Assembly: GCA_964035575.1 (NCBI GenBank)
Contig: OZ037850.1
Location: 62,001-126,000, forward strand
Length of the DNA: 64,000 nt
Direction: 5' to 3'
Source of the DNA: Rhynchopus sp. YZ270_cl-10
Taxonomy: Eukaryota; Euglenozoa; Diplonemea; Diplonemida; Diplonemidae
The notes beneath the pieces were generated by a model. It was not told where the DNA came from. It made no database searches and was given only the letters and a program-made list of their open reading frames with translations. Of this stretch, positions 22,221 through 31,502 are shown in pieces. A program made the position numbers and the translations under genes. How positions within the stretch are numbered: position 1 is the stretch's first letter; every line of letters begins with the position of its first letter.

Positions 22221-22755
22221 GACCAGGTCAGACCAGATATTTTTCAAAAAAACCCTGAATTCCTCCAGCTGATTGCAATGCGCATTTTTATAAAGTGAAT
22301 TGATAGCACACACCTCTGGGAGGCACATAAAAAATCACAAAAAAGGGAGCTGGCGGGATACAAACACAAGAGCACAAGCGAAAGCTCATGGTTGCACCTC
22401 ACACACATGACACGATGAGCTGTGGAAAATGAGGGGGTGCTTTTTGCGTACTGGACGTGTACATGCTTAATGTGCGGCAAAAACAGAACTGTAAGCAACT
22501 CTCGAAGAGGGGACGTGCGACACCTTCAATGCAGGCACTCCACCTCAAAGAGCAACAATTCAAGCCGCTTTGTGCAGTACAGCCCACGCTCACCCCCCTA
22601 CAGTTGGGTTTTTTCGTTTCGGTCACTTTTCAACAACTGCATACAAAACGTTTTTTTTTTGTTCTATCGACACACCGATATCATACACAGCCAATACACT
22701 CCTCTCCCGTCCACTTCACTACACTGCAGAGACTATTTGTATCGACAATCACACC

Positions 22756-23169
22756 CTATAATTTATCCCGCACAACAAAGAAGACAGCACCACACATGCA
22801 CAACGCAGCCCACAGGTAGTCGAGACGAAGAGGCTCCTTCATGTAAAGCACTGAGAACGGGATGAAGACAGTGAGTGCGATGCATTCTTGAATGATTTTG
22901 AGTTGCCCAACTGAGAGTTCTTTGTATCCTGCACGGTTAGCCGGCACCTGCAGCAGGTACTCGAAGAAGGCGATCCCCCAGCTTGCGACCGCAGCGTACA
23001 CCCACGGCTTCTTCGCCATGCTCTTGAGATGGCTGTACCACGCGAACGTCATGAACACATTGCTGCACACCAGCAGCACAACACACAACGGGATAGGAGG
23101 GAGGCGAGACCCAAGCTTCACCAGCCACGACCCAAACGATCCTTCGATGGGTGTCTGCGCATCGTCCAT
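22756..23169 (-). CDS. DUF486 small membrane protein (DMT-like)
   Basis: 137 residues from the ATG reading MDDAQTPIEG. It has the full DUF486 signature: SNVFMTFAWYSHLKS, ASWGIAFFEYLLQVPANR, GYKELSVGQLKIIQE, FSVLYMKEPLRLDYLWA and CGAVFFVV. Four hydrophobic segments are evident, at roughly residues 26-42, 55-70, 90-105 and 115-133. DUF486 proteins are small relatives of the drug/metabolite transporter superfamily, common in bacteria; their substrate is unknown. Single exon, no close neighbour, bracketed by repeat-derived sequence. A bacterial origin by transfer is plausible given the single-exon structure and the strong resemblance to bacterial members, but this needs a tree. Confidence 0.85.
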   Translation of the reverse strand: MDDAQTPIEGSFGSWLVKLGSRLPPIPLCVVLLVCSNVFMTFAWYSHLKSMAKKPWVYAAVASWGIAFFEYLLQVPANRAGYKELSVGQLKIIQECIALTVFIPFSVLYMKEPLRLDYLWAALCMCGAVFFVVRDKL

Positions 23170-24177
23170 AATGGATTGCACAGTAGACTATACCGTGTTG
23201 TCCTGTAGGGTATTTGGTGTGTGTTTGAAACCAATAAAAATGATATAAAATTACTGCACGGAATATCTACAGTAGGTCAAGGTGCGGTGGGGGTTATGTG
23301 CCAAAAAGGTTGTAGGCTGTCATTCCTGCAAGAACCTGACTGGGAAAGCATTGACAAGGTGCTGGACAAGACGCCCGTTGTGCTCTCTTGCAGCTAAGAC
23401 CACTGGACATGCCTTGTGAGGGCAGCTTCTCCTGCTCAAGCTGTCCCGATCGTGCAATCTAGGAAGTCTTTGAATTTGCGGGCTGCTATGAAGCAGGCAA
23501 GCGCAAGCGTAATAACTTTTCTCTAGAAGCAGAACGAAAAGGCAGAAAAAGGACGCAAATAATCGGCGGATCCGCGAATTATTCTTCGAGCACAACATGT
23601 GGACGTGCAACTCCTGCAGCGAAGCCGGGTCATCAAATGAGTTTGACCGGGGTGGAAATTCGTGATCATGTCAACCGCAGGCTCCAAAATCACCTTAACA
23701 CCGTCTTCCACGACACATCGTTGCAGAGGCTAATATCTGGGTAGTGCCACTCGAAAGGTGGTCCTGATTCGTAAGAAAAAAAAAGAGATTTTTTGCGGGG
23801 TATCTTTCCTCTAAACCCTGTATTGTCTCATGTCTTTTCTGTGAGGAAGGTATCGCTTCCCAGTACACCTATTGCCTTCCCATGCAAAAGAGCACACAAA
23901 TATTACGTTATTTTTGAACACAAAATATGAGGGAAAAAAAGCACAAAGTTAAAAGAAAGGTTTTTATAAGATGAACCCAAGCATCTCGGTGCTTAGTTAA
24001 CACCTTTTGTCAAAACAAACACATATCTCATTGTGGCAAGAATATGGTTGCTTGTGTGTAAAAAAAGGAGGGTTGGTAATATGATATCTGAAGCCTCCTC
24101 ATGCGTACCTTACGCATATGGCAACGTACACAAAGGGAGCTGCAAATACTCTGCGCAATATGGGAGGGAAAGTCGGT
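23170..24177. other. Spacer, possibly intronic
   Basis: A short minus-strand stretch near 23580-23680 (PASLQELHVHMLCSKNNSR in one frame) looks mildly coding but could not be tied to splice sites. A class 1 hairpin lies at 23968-24006. Confidence 0.35.
23968..24006 (+). repeat. Hairpin element, stem class 1
   Basis: AAGATGAACCCAAGCATCTC then GGTGCTTAGTTAACACC; the loop differs slightly (ATCTCGGT), but the AAGC/GCTT stem and flanks are kept. Confidence 0.65.
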
Positions 24178-24198
24178 AAGATGAATGTAAGCCAGGTG

Positions 24199-25138
24199 CA
24201 GGCCTAATGCTAACTTTGGGGGAGGGGGGAAAAAAGTGAACCGACGGAAAAAAAAAAAAAAAAAACGAAAAAAAAAATTTCCCTCCGGGAAGGGGTCCAG
24301 GGTTTTCGCTTATCTTCATGGAAAAAATTTTTCCCCAAAATCGTGAAGATATGTCCAAAAAGGGGTCAAAAAATTTTTTTTCGCGCTCCGCGCGAAAAGG
24401 TCCGTTCATTTCGCGTAAATACGTGATGACGTGGGATGGTAACGTACATCAAGAACCAAACCAACCCTTTTCTCACGTTTTTCCACGTCAAGCCCTCGCA
24501 TTAGGTTCTCTCTAGTGAACGAAACCTTCCCTCAGGACAAGAAGAAACGGCGGTTAATATCAAAACTTTCTGGCGAAGCCACGGTACGCAACATTTCAAA
24601 ATTTGTGACCTAAAACCGAACATTTTTACAGCCAAACTATGGTAGAGGTCTGTGGGCTGCCAGTTTTTGAGCTGCGCCGCAGGCGCACGGTAGGCTACCT
24701 TTTTAATTTTTGCCGGCAAGGGGGGTGCATCATTGAGTCCCTGAAACAAGTCTCCATCGTCACCGCCACCGCCATCGCAATCGCTATCTTCGCTTTCCTC
24801 TTTAACATCAACAGATGCAACACTGCTCTCTGTATCTTCAGAGATCAGAACTTCTCCAACACTCGATGTCTCGTCGACTGACAGATCCTCCTCCTCGAAC
24901 CCAGTGGTGGGGGCCGCAGTATGCACTGCTGTGTCCTTCTTTTAATCTCCCTTCCTCCTGAAGATGCGGCGCAGGTGCCCACATCTCCAGGACCAAGGTA
25001 CCCACGGCATACCACAGGCAGAGAACCCCCCATCCCAAAAAACCCCCATTTTTAAGGGTGAACCGACGAACCAACGGATAAATAAAAAAAAAAATAAATA
25101 AAAGTGAACCGACGAACCAACGGTTAGCATTAGGCCTG
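24199..25138. mobile_element. hAT-like transposon 2 (940 bp), inserted in a hairpin element
   Basis: Perfect 16-bp terminal inverted repeats CAGGCCTAATGCTAAC (24199-24214 and 25123-25138), flanked by an exact 8-bp duplication GCCAGGTG (24191-24198 and 25139-25146). The flanks, joined at the duplication, give a class 1 hairpin element (AAGATGAATGTAAGCC on the left, GTGCTTAGTCAC on the right), so the transposon landed in its loop. Inside are R1 pieces (24567-24705) and, at the right side, two tandem copies of a GTGAACCGACGAACCAACGG unit (about 25058-25122). Confidence 0.85.
24501..24926 (-). CDS. Acidic ORF inside hAT-like element 2
   Basis: Encodes an acidic start (FEEEDLSVDETSSVGEVL, DVKEESEDSDCDGGGG) and then runs into repeat module R1 (VAYRAPAAQ). 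The same R1-derived peptide appears in the other R1 copies, so the C-terminal half is repeat sequence. It may be a leftover of a transposase N-terminus or a captured host exon. Function unknown; doubtful as a gene. Confidence 0.3.
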   Translation of the reverse strand: MHTAAPTTGFEEEDLSVDETSSVGEVLISEDTESSVASVDVKEESEDSDCDGGGGDDGDLFQGLNDAPPLPAKIKKVAYRAPAAQLKNWQPTDLYHSLAVKMFGFRSQILKCCVPWLRQKVLILTAVSSCPEGRFRSLERT

Positions 25139-25289
25139 GCCAGGTGTGCTTAGTCACAAAAAAAAAAAAATGATAAACTAATATCCATACGTTTTCGTAC
25201 AGAAGAACAGAAATCATGTCCTACGTCTCGCATGCTCCTGAATCTTTGGAAAGAATGTGTCCTCCTGTTCCAATAAATCGAACAAAATT

Positions 25290-25320
25290 TTGAATCACAA
25301 AGCCTATGGCAGTGTACCAA
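25290..25320 (+). repeat. Hairpin element, stem class 3
   Basis: TTGAATCACAAAGCCTATGG then CAGTGTACCAA; loop shortened. It is followed 21 bp later by a class 1 copy. Confidence 0.5.
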
Positions 25321-25341
25321 GGTAGAAAGCAAAGAGTTGAT

Positions 25342-25373
25342 AAGATAACCCTCAGCCTCGTCTTAAGCACCTT
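25342..25373 (+). repeat. Hairpin element, stem class 1
   Basis: AAGATAACCCTCAGCCTCGT then CTTAAGCACCTT; diverged copy. Confidence 0.5.
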
Positions 25374-25750
25374 AAACAATACAAAATAGAATAGAATCAT
25401 GCACACAGGGTTGTAAGAACTACATATAAAAAGGGGTTGGAATGAAAAGGACTACTTGAGTTGTTCGCGACAAGGGGGTTTTGTTGCTATTTTTTTTTGG
25501 GGGTGGCAAAAAGGGAGTACACAAAACATCCACAAAAAAAAAAACGATAAAAAAAACTTACTGAATTTCTAGGGTGGGAAATGTATGAAAGCGCCTTTTG
25601 GTGAACAGGGTAGTTTCGGAGCAAATGCGCATGACGAGCTGTGTACCAAGTATAATAGTAAGGGAACACAGAACAGAGGAAGGTAGGCAAAAAAGACGGT
25701 ACACACACAATACCTTGACAGAACACCACTACGTTCAAAAAAAAATGACG

Positions 25751-25782
25751 TAAATGCAAAAGCCCTCATGACAGTGTGCATT
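25751..25782 (+). repeat. Hairpin element, stem class 3 with perfect outer stem
   Basis: Outer arms TAAATGCA and TGCATTTTA pair, enclosing AAAGCCCTCATGACAGTG. Confidence 0.6.
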
Positions 25783-26139
25783 TTAGGCATCCAGACAAAA
25801 AAAAACCACATCAAAGTGATTTCAGAATCTATCTCTTTTCCCGTCAAGATCAACGAAGGTTTTTTTCCCCGCAAACCATAGTCCAAAACAACCTAAACAC
25901 ACACAAAAAAAGCAAATATAACAACACCAAGAAGATAATACCACATAGTGCATTCAAGCATCCCCTATCACACACACACCAACCTGAGAAAAAAAATTTA
26001 TTTGATTAATACTACTATCAGATAGCAGCCACGATTGTTCAACTGAGAGAAAAAAAAAAAACAGTACTTACCTACCCACCACCCCCCCCTTTTATTTCTA
26101 GCCATCTACAAAATTTCTACTTTTTTACCCTCCTCCCCC

Positions 26140-27372
26140 CTATTCAGGAAGCATAATCTGACCCTGCACCTTTGCCCCCACCTTTTCACCCCCTCCCGAC
26201 ACCCCCGCAACCTCTACCCCTGGCTCCTTTAGAGGATGCGTCTGCGTTAGGTGCACTTGAGGGGAGGGGTTGGGTGACGTGACGGGTTCATCCCTACCTT
26301 GCGCTCTGTGGACAGGGCGGAGGGGGACTGGCTCGAGGATATGCCGGGTGGGGACGGCGTTTGAGAAGACAGGGGTTACAGCACCACCACCTCCAAAACT
26401 GACAGGTCTCCTAAACGACGGTGACCTTGACGCAGCGGATGCAGGGCTGCGCAACGGAGTCGAAGGTGACGCTGCAGCCCCATAAGGCTCTCTGTTCTGC
26501 TCAGACGTGCTAGAGTGCTCTGCTAGGGGCTGCCCTACTACGACTGGCATATCTGCGTGAAAATCACTTTGTTGTGGTACACGGCGTCTGCGCACCTCAA
26601 CTGGGGGTGACGCAGCAGCAGCCGGACCACCACCACCACGCAAAGGGGGCGGCCCCAACGGACGCTCTCTGAACACCACCTCTTCATCGGGGCATGGTGT
26701 GCTGCGTGTGGAGATATGAGAGGGCGACTCCATACGACGCCGCGGTGCATCCTGTGAAGGGATAGGAGGCGTAGGGGCAGGGGTTGCGGCAGGGGCAGAG
26801 GGAGACGCAAGGACCTCCCGTGCACGTTGCATGTCGCGGGTGATGGTGGGGACATCCGATACGGTGACGCCGTTGTCATCGGAGGACGATGTAGGTGTTG
26901 GTGCAGCCGATGCTGCGTACGCTGTGTGCACCACCGTACCATGAGTATGCACAGAAGGTGGTGTGGCGACCTTATCTTCGCGTGGTGATGTGGTGATGTG
27001 TTCGAAGGATGCTTCACGATCTGGCGGTGCGGTAGTATCTATGGTAGGCGCCCTGCGTGGTGAAGTGGCCTTAGGGCGGCGGCGTGCGGGTTTGTTGTTG
27101 GGTGTGGGTGTGGGTGTGGCTGCAGGTTCAGAGACACTGCGTCGTACCTTGGCGCGCTTCTGCTTCTCAGCAGCCTCAGGGAGGAGGGCTAAGTCGCACT
27201 GTCGTATGAGGCGTGCTACTGTGTGTCCTGCCTCGTCGTGTTCCTGGACAACCTCTGCCTGCAAGTGCATCACTGCTGCGTTCAGCATCAGCAACGCCTT
27301 GCTCACGCAGTGCGGTACATCGCCCCACTCTCCGCGCCGTTTCCGAACTGCAAGGAGTGTGTCATAATCCAT
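26140..27372 (-). CDS. Proline/threonine-rich protein of unknown function
   Basis: About 410 residues from the ATG reading MDYDTLLAVRKRRGEWGD. The first 85 residues look folded and helical (VSKALLMLNAAVMHLQAEV, HTVARLIRQCDLALL); the rest is low-complexity Pro/Ser/Thr/Ala-rich with Arg clusters (KQKRAKVRRS, ARRRPKATSPRRAP) and is likely disordered. No signal peptide, membrane span or known domain. The ORF ends KVQGQIMLPE. No intron was needed to keep it open. Codon use matches the surrounding host genes. Confidence 0.6.
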   Translation of the reverse strand: MDYDTLLAVRKRRGEWGDVPHCVSKALLMLNAAVMHLQAEVVQEHDEAGHTVARLIRQCDLALLPEAAEKQKRAKVRRSVSEPAATPTPTPNNKPARRRPKATSPRRAPTIDTTAPPDREASFEHITTSPREDKVATPPSVHTHGTVVHTAYAASAAPTPTSSSDDNGVTVSDVPTITRDMQRAREVLASPSAPAATPAPTPPIPSQDAPRRRMESPSHISTRSTPCPDEEVVFRERPLGPPPLRGGGGPAAAASPPVEVRRRRVPQQSDFHADMPVVVGQPLAEHSSTSEQNREPYGAAASPSTPLRSPASAASRSPSFRRPVSFGGGGAVTPVFSNAVPTRHILEPVPLRPVHRAQGRDEPVTSPNPSPQVHLTQTHPLKEPGVEVAGVSGGGEKVGAKVQGQIMLPE

Positions 27373-27839
27373 TCTTCTGTGATGGGGATGTGAGGGAGGT
27401 GAAGGTGTGGGCTGCAAGCAACGGGGCATGCAGAAGCGTTTGTGGTTTGTGGTTTGTGGTTCTGGTTCTAGCGAAGTGTGGAACACGCTGGATCGAGGCC
27501 CTCAGGGGTTAGCATGTGATGGTGACGAAGGGCTGAATAATGGAGGAAAATCTTTATTAATTATTGAAATAGATGGAGGGGAACAGGGGGAATTTTTTTT
27601 TGTCTGGTTGGTGTTCCCGACAGGGCTTCGGTAACACCACTGGGACCTTTTTTTTTTTCCAAAAAAAAAACATGAAAAATAAAATAAAATTTAGATGTTT
27701 TCTCTCCCTTGTTTTTTTTGTTAATTGTGGCTTTTTATTTTTTTGCTATTTTTTTAAAAGCTTCTACACATCTCGCTAAATGACGTTGCTATATCAAGTC
27801 CATCTTGTGGGATGGGTGGGCTTGGAGAGGGGGGCGGTA

Positions 27840-27967
27840 ATGGTGGCAGTATTGTGATGGGAGCCCATTGGAATACGCAAAATACGTCAAAATACATACG
27901 TGTATTGTGATGTATTTTGATGTATTTTGCGTATTCCAATGGGCTCCCATCACAATACTGCCACCAT
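27840..27967. repeat. 128-bp near-perfect palindromic element
   Basis: Arms start ATGGTGGCAGTATTGTGATG and continue GGAGCCCATTGGAATACGC in reverse-complement copies, meeting near AAATACATACGTGTATT. Strong single-molecule hairpin, with no coding sequence and no clear target duplication. Arms nearly identical, hence probably young. Confidence 0.85.
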
Positions 27968-28011
27968 AAGGGGACAGAGGTTGTTACATCAAACAAAAGA
28001 AACCTTGTAAT

Positions 28012-28040
28012 ATGAATGTGCCTCCTCGTACACACATCTT
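28012..28040 (+). repeat. Hairpin element, stem class 2
   Basis: ATGAATGTGCCTCCTCGTAC then ACACATCTT; located between two transposable elements. Confidence 0.6.
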
Positions 28041-28217
28041 TCACAAAAAGCAAGCACCCCGGATCGCGAGGGCTTGCAAGTTTTATATTGTTGTTGCTGT
28101 TGGTTTCTAATATTCTTTTTCTTATTTTTCGTTTTTAAATCCACCGCGTGGTGAATGACAAAAAAAAATTTACACAAGTGCGCTATACAAATAGTATCCC
28201 CAAACCCTTGATTTAAA

Positions 28218-29144
28218 CAGGGTCCTAGCTCAGTAGAACGGAAAAGGTGGCCCACCTTTTCCGTTGTTTTTTTTTTTTTTTTTTTTTTTTTGGGATTTTT
28301 TTACACGGTGCAAAAAACCGGTTGGCCAAGGAGGTCCTCAGTGTCGTCAGCCAGTCCCCTTTGCTGTTAAAAACAGCGACTTGGCGTGGTCAATTTTTCC
28401 GCGCGAACAGGGATTACGCTCCACGTGTGGAACGTATGGAAATCCATACGTGAATTGTTTTTGAAAAGGTGGAATCCATACGTGTCCATACGTGTCCATA
28501 CGTAGGTAATTTGGGTTTTGGATTGGGGCTGGGGTGGGGTAGGTGAGGAGTGGGGCTCCGCCCCCACCTCTCACCTACCCCCTACAGAATTCTATTTGTA
28601 GGAGACAATTTTCTATTTTACCGGAAAAGGAGCATGCAGCATGGCGAAAGAAAAAAGTAGCGTACCGTGCGCCTGCGGCGCTAGATTGCAATACACCCTT
28701 CCCATGACATAATAGGCAATTTTAAGCGCAATTTTTAGAAATGTTGCGTACCGTGGCTTCGCCAGAAACTTTCGTTTTAGCAAAATATGGAAGTAAAGTT
28801 TACGGAACTGGACCATAGTTACCAACGAAAGTGCCATTGTATGTCAAGATTTTTTATAAATGTTGCGTACCGTGGCTTCGCCAGGAACATTTGGATGCCA
28901 TGACTGATGATTTCTCCAGTTCTTCGAACTTTCACAACCCTTCTCAACCAACTTTGCCAGGGAGAGCGCGCGCGAAGCGCGCGCGGTTTTTAATTGGTTT
29001 TGCTTAGAATTGTACGTGTTGAAAATCCGTACGTACTTTTTTTATTTTTGGGGGAGCTGCGTAATCCCTGCGCGCGAAGCGCAGAAAAATTTTTTTGAGC
29101 CACCTTTTCCGTTTCTTTTTTTTTTCTTCTGAGCTAGAACCCTG
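28218..29144. mobile_element. hAT-like transposon 3 (about 927 bp)
   Basis: Ends read CAGGGTCCTAGCTCAG on the left and, in reverse, CAGGGTTCTAGCTCAG on the right, both followed by ACGGAAAAGGTGGC. Flanked by ATTTAAA on both sides (7 bp exact; 8 bp if a G shared with the end is counted). It contains an R1 copy (28656-28772), a partial second R1 (about 28858-28905), a hairpin GGGGTAGGTGAGGAGTGGGG at 28536-28581, tandem CCATACGTG units near 28470-28500 and GCGCGCGAAGCGCGCGC at 28967-28984. No transposase. Confidence 0.8.
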
Positions 29145-29334
29145 ATTTAAACCATTATTTTTGGTACTTTATTTTTTTCTCAGCGTATTTCATAATAACA
29201 CCCTGGACTGCCCCAATGGTAGCGCAGTTCCGTTGGTGCCCTTTTAAAAAAGAAAAAAAGAAAAGTGTGGCGGAAGGCACGTCTCAACTTAGTGTTTGGC
29301 CACCTTAAAGTGACAAACGAATAAGCATTTCAAC

Positions 29335-29400
29335 AACAATGTGCATTCAATAAATTGAAAGCATGGGTACAGGGATCAACAAAAATGTCCCCATCTCTCT
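29335..29400 (+). repeat. 62-bp dispersed repeat, copy 1
   Basis: Contains GGGATCAACAAAAATG then TCCCCATC, which pairs as a small hairpin; the matching copy is at about 35740-35805. Confidence 0.6.
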
Positions 29401-29706
29401 GTTTATGTAGAAGAAAGAAACACAAACACACTTGGAAGTACCTGAACCTGTCTACATGGACACAGTGAGTTGCCTTGAGTTGACTATTTCATTTTGTATT
29501 TTTTCCATTTTTTTATTTTTTGCTTTTTTTGTTTTTGTATCGAGAATCAGTTTTTTTTTTGTTTTTTTTGTTTTGCTTTTTGCTTTTTTTTGAAAACTTG
29601 GTTGTTTTAGTGTAGACACCCGAAGATGAACTCCACTTTTCTTTTTTTGTAGAAATAAAACGTGGTCATTGTAAAAAGGGGAAGCGGGGAGGGGGCGGGT
29701 TAATGC

Positions 29707-29835
29707 TTGTTTTTATATTGTACTTTTTTTTTTAGTGCATTTACCTATCAGAACACAGGACATCAAAATTCGTTGTGCGCATTTTGATGTCCTCTGCTGA
29801 TAAAAATTACATCAAAAAAAAGCACAATACAAACC
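29707..29835. repeat. Imperfect hairpin (MITE-like) element
   Basis: Inner arms GGACATCAAAAT and ATTTTGATGTCC are perfect; outer arms (TATTGTACTTTTTT and AAAAAAAAGCACAATA) are diverged. No ORF. Confidence 0.6.
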
Positions 29836-30030
29836 ATCACAGAGGGGTGATGCTGTAATGGTGAGACGGAGTACCACACCCCTTAACAAGACCCGCAAAA
29901 GATTTGCTTTTTTTGCCGCATTTTTTTTTTCTCGTTTGCTTGATTTTCGCCAATGGTTGAAAGGAGAAAAGCTTAGTGCGTGAAAAAAAAAATGAGGATC
30001 TGAAAGAGAAACGTTTATACTAACATAAGA

Positions 30031-30058
30031 ATGAATGTGCCTCTCCTACACACATCAC
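30031..30058 (+). repeat. Hairpin element, stem class 2
   Basis: ATGAATGTGCCTCTCCTACA then CACATCAC; loop one base changed from the family form. Confidence 0.6.
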
Positions 30059-30654
30059 AAGAGGAGGAAATAGAAACACACTCTGGCGTGACTGGATGGG
30101 GGGGGGCGCAAAAAATGCGGAAAAGTGCGGATCAGCCTTCGAAAATCAGTTTTTTTTTTGGTCAGTCTTGCCTTAAAAATTTAACACACTGGTGGCATGC
30201 TTCCCACATACGTGCGCAAAAAGTGCGAATCACCCCCCTTCAACCACACGACATTCTCTTTCCCTCGTCTTCACTTCTTTGAGGCCATATTTCTGTGGTC
30301 TGATGTAAAATACAGCAAAACTGCGCAAACACGTCTATCAAACCTCCCCCCTCCCCCTCCCCCTCCCCCTCTTCCAGGCAGACAGGAATACCCCCTCAGG
30401 AGAAGCAGTACTGCATGCTCCCACACAACCAACCAAGGAACAACGATACAAAAAACCCCCCCTCCCTTTCCCCCCTCCTTTTTTTGGTTTAATTTTGCTT
30501 AGAGCGCCGAGTTCTCTTTATTTCGGCTTGAGTCCCCCCCCCCGTTTGGTCTTCATTCGTTAGATCCATCCTGCAGAGAGTGTTAAGTTTTTATTTAACT
30601 GCTATAAAGTTTCAGTGGAAAAAATAGCCGTGGAGTTTTTTTCAGGTTTTTCCT

Positions 30655-30770
30655 TATTTCACGCCCAGGCTGGGCGTGAAATAAAGTTGTTTTATTTTCA
30701 CAGTGTATTTTGCACTGTAAAAACCTGGGCGTGAAAATAAAATGACTTTATTTCACGCCCAGGGTCAACG
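30655..30770. repeat. Nested palindromes of GGGCGTGAAATAAA motif
   Basis: TTATTTCACGCCCAG and its complement CTGGGCGTGAAATAA occur repeatedly in alternating orientation around CACAGTG/CACTGT. It resembles the motif-built foldback elements elsewhere in the window but is short. Confidence 0.6.
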
Positions 30771-31193
30771 TGGGTTTTTCCACACAAGTGTTTTTTGTGC
30801 CTGTTCACCACACCCTAGGTACCATTCTGGGACCAAAAAATCAAAAAAAGAAAGAATTGGGCTGTTTTGAGCATCACAAATTTATTACCCGGTCATTTTC
30901 TGTACAAAAAAATCTACCTGTACATTCTGTGTATGGCCAGCGCCTTAGCAAAAATTCGAAAAATCTCAAAAAACGAAGATAACATTTTTTCGTGGAAATT
31001 TCGACCCCTGAGTTGGGTCTTTGGGAACCAAAAAATGCAAAAAAACGCAAAAATCGGGTGTTTTGACCATCTGGGGCTTCGCCAAATACACTTCTGCAGC
31101 CGTCTGCCCTTTTTATGCTCTAAATTGCCATGCCTCTGCACATCCATCCATTTTTTCCACTTCAACTTTATACCATGTTAAATAAAATATTGT

Positions 31194-31337
31194 ATTAAAT
31201 GAAAATCAGGCAGATTTTCACTTGTGGGTGACTTTTTCACTCGTTTCTATTACTTCACTCGCTTCGCTCGTGAAGTAAAATAACTCGTGAAAAAGTCACC
31301 CACGCGTGAAAATCAAGCGATCTGATTTTCATTTAAT
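31194..31337. repeat. 144-bp hairpin element
   Basis: Arms ATTAAATGAAAATCAG and CTGATTTTCATTTAAT, then GTGGGTGACTTTTTCAC and GTGAAAAAGTCACCCAC, meeting at a turn with CTCGCTTCGCTCG. The same 13-mer, in reverse complement, is at the turn of the 12827-12966 element. Confidence 0.8.
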
Positions 31338-31502
31338 AAATAGCTATAATTTTTGTAGTTTCGACAATCATCCTGTCCGAGAACGGACTTGACAGGTTAG
31401 TCCCCAGCATCAAAATATAAAAAGGTTGGTACCTCTTTCGATCATATAAACCGACTGATAGTGTAAAAGAAACGGAAACGGAAAACTAAATAAATGACAT
31501 AC

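Larger units (their letters stand above)
25147..26139. other. Spacer with three hairpin elements, probably intronic
   Basis: Holds hairpins at 25290-25320, 25342-25373 and 25751-25782; otherwise A+T-rich. No exon resolved. Confidence 0.4.
29836..31193. other. Gene-poor spacer
   Basis: Contains a class 2 hairpin at 30031-30058 and a cluster of GGGCGTGAAATAAA palindromes (30655-30770). The rest is low-complexity; no gene supported. Confidence 0.4.
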
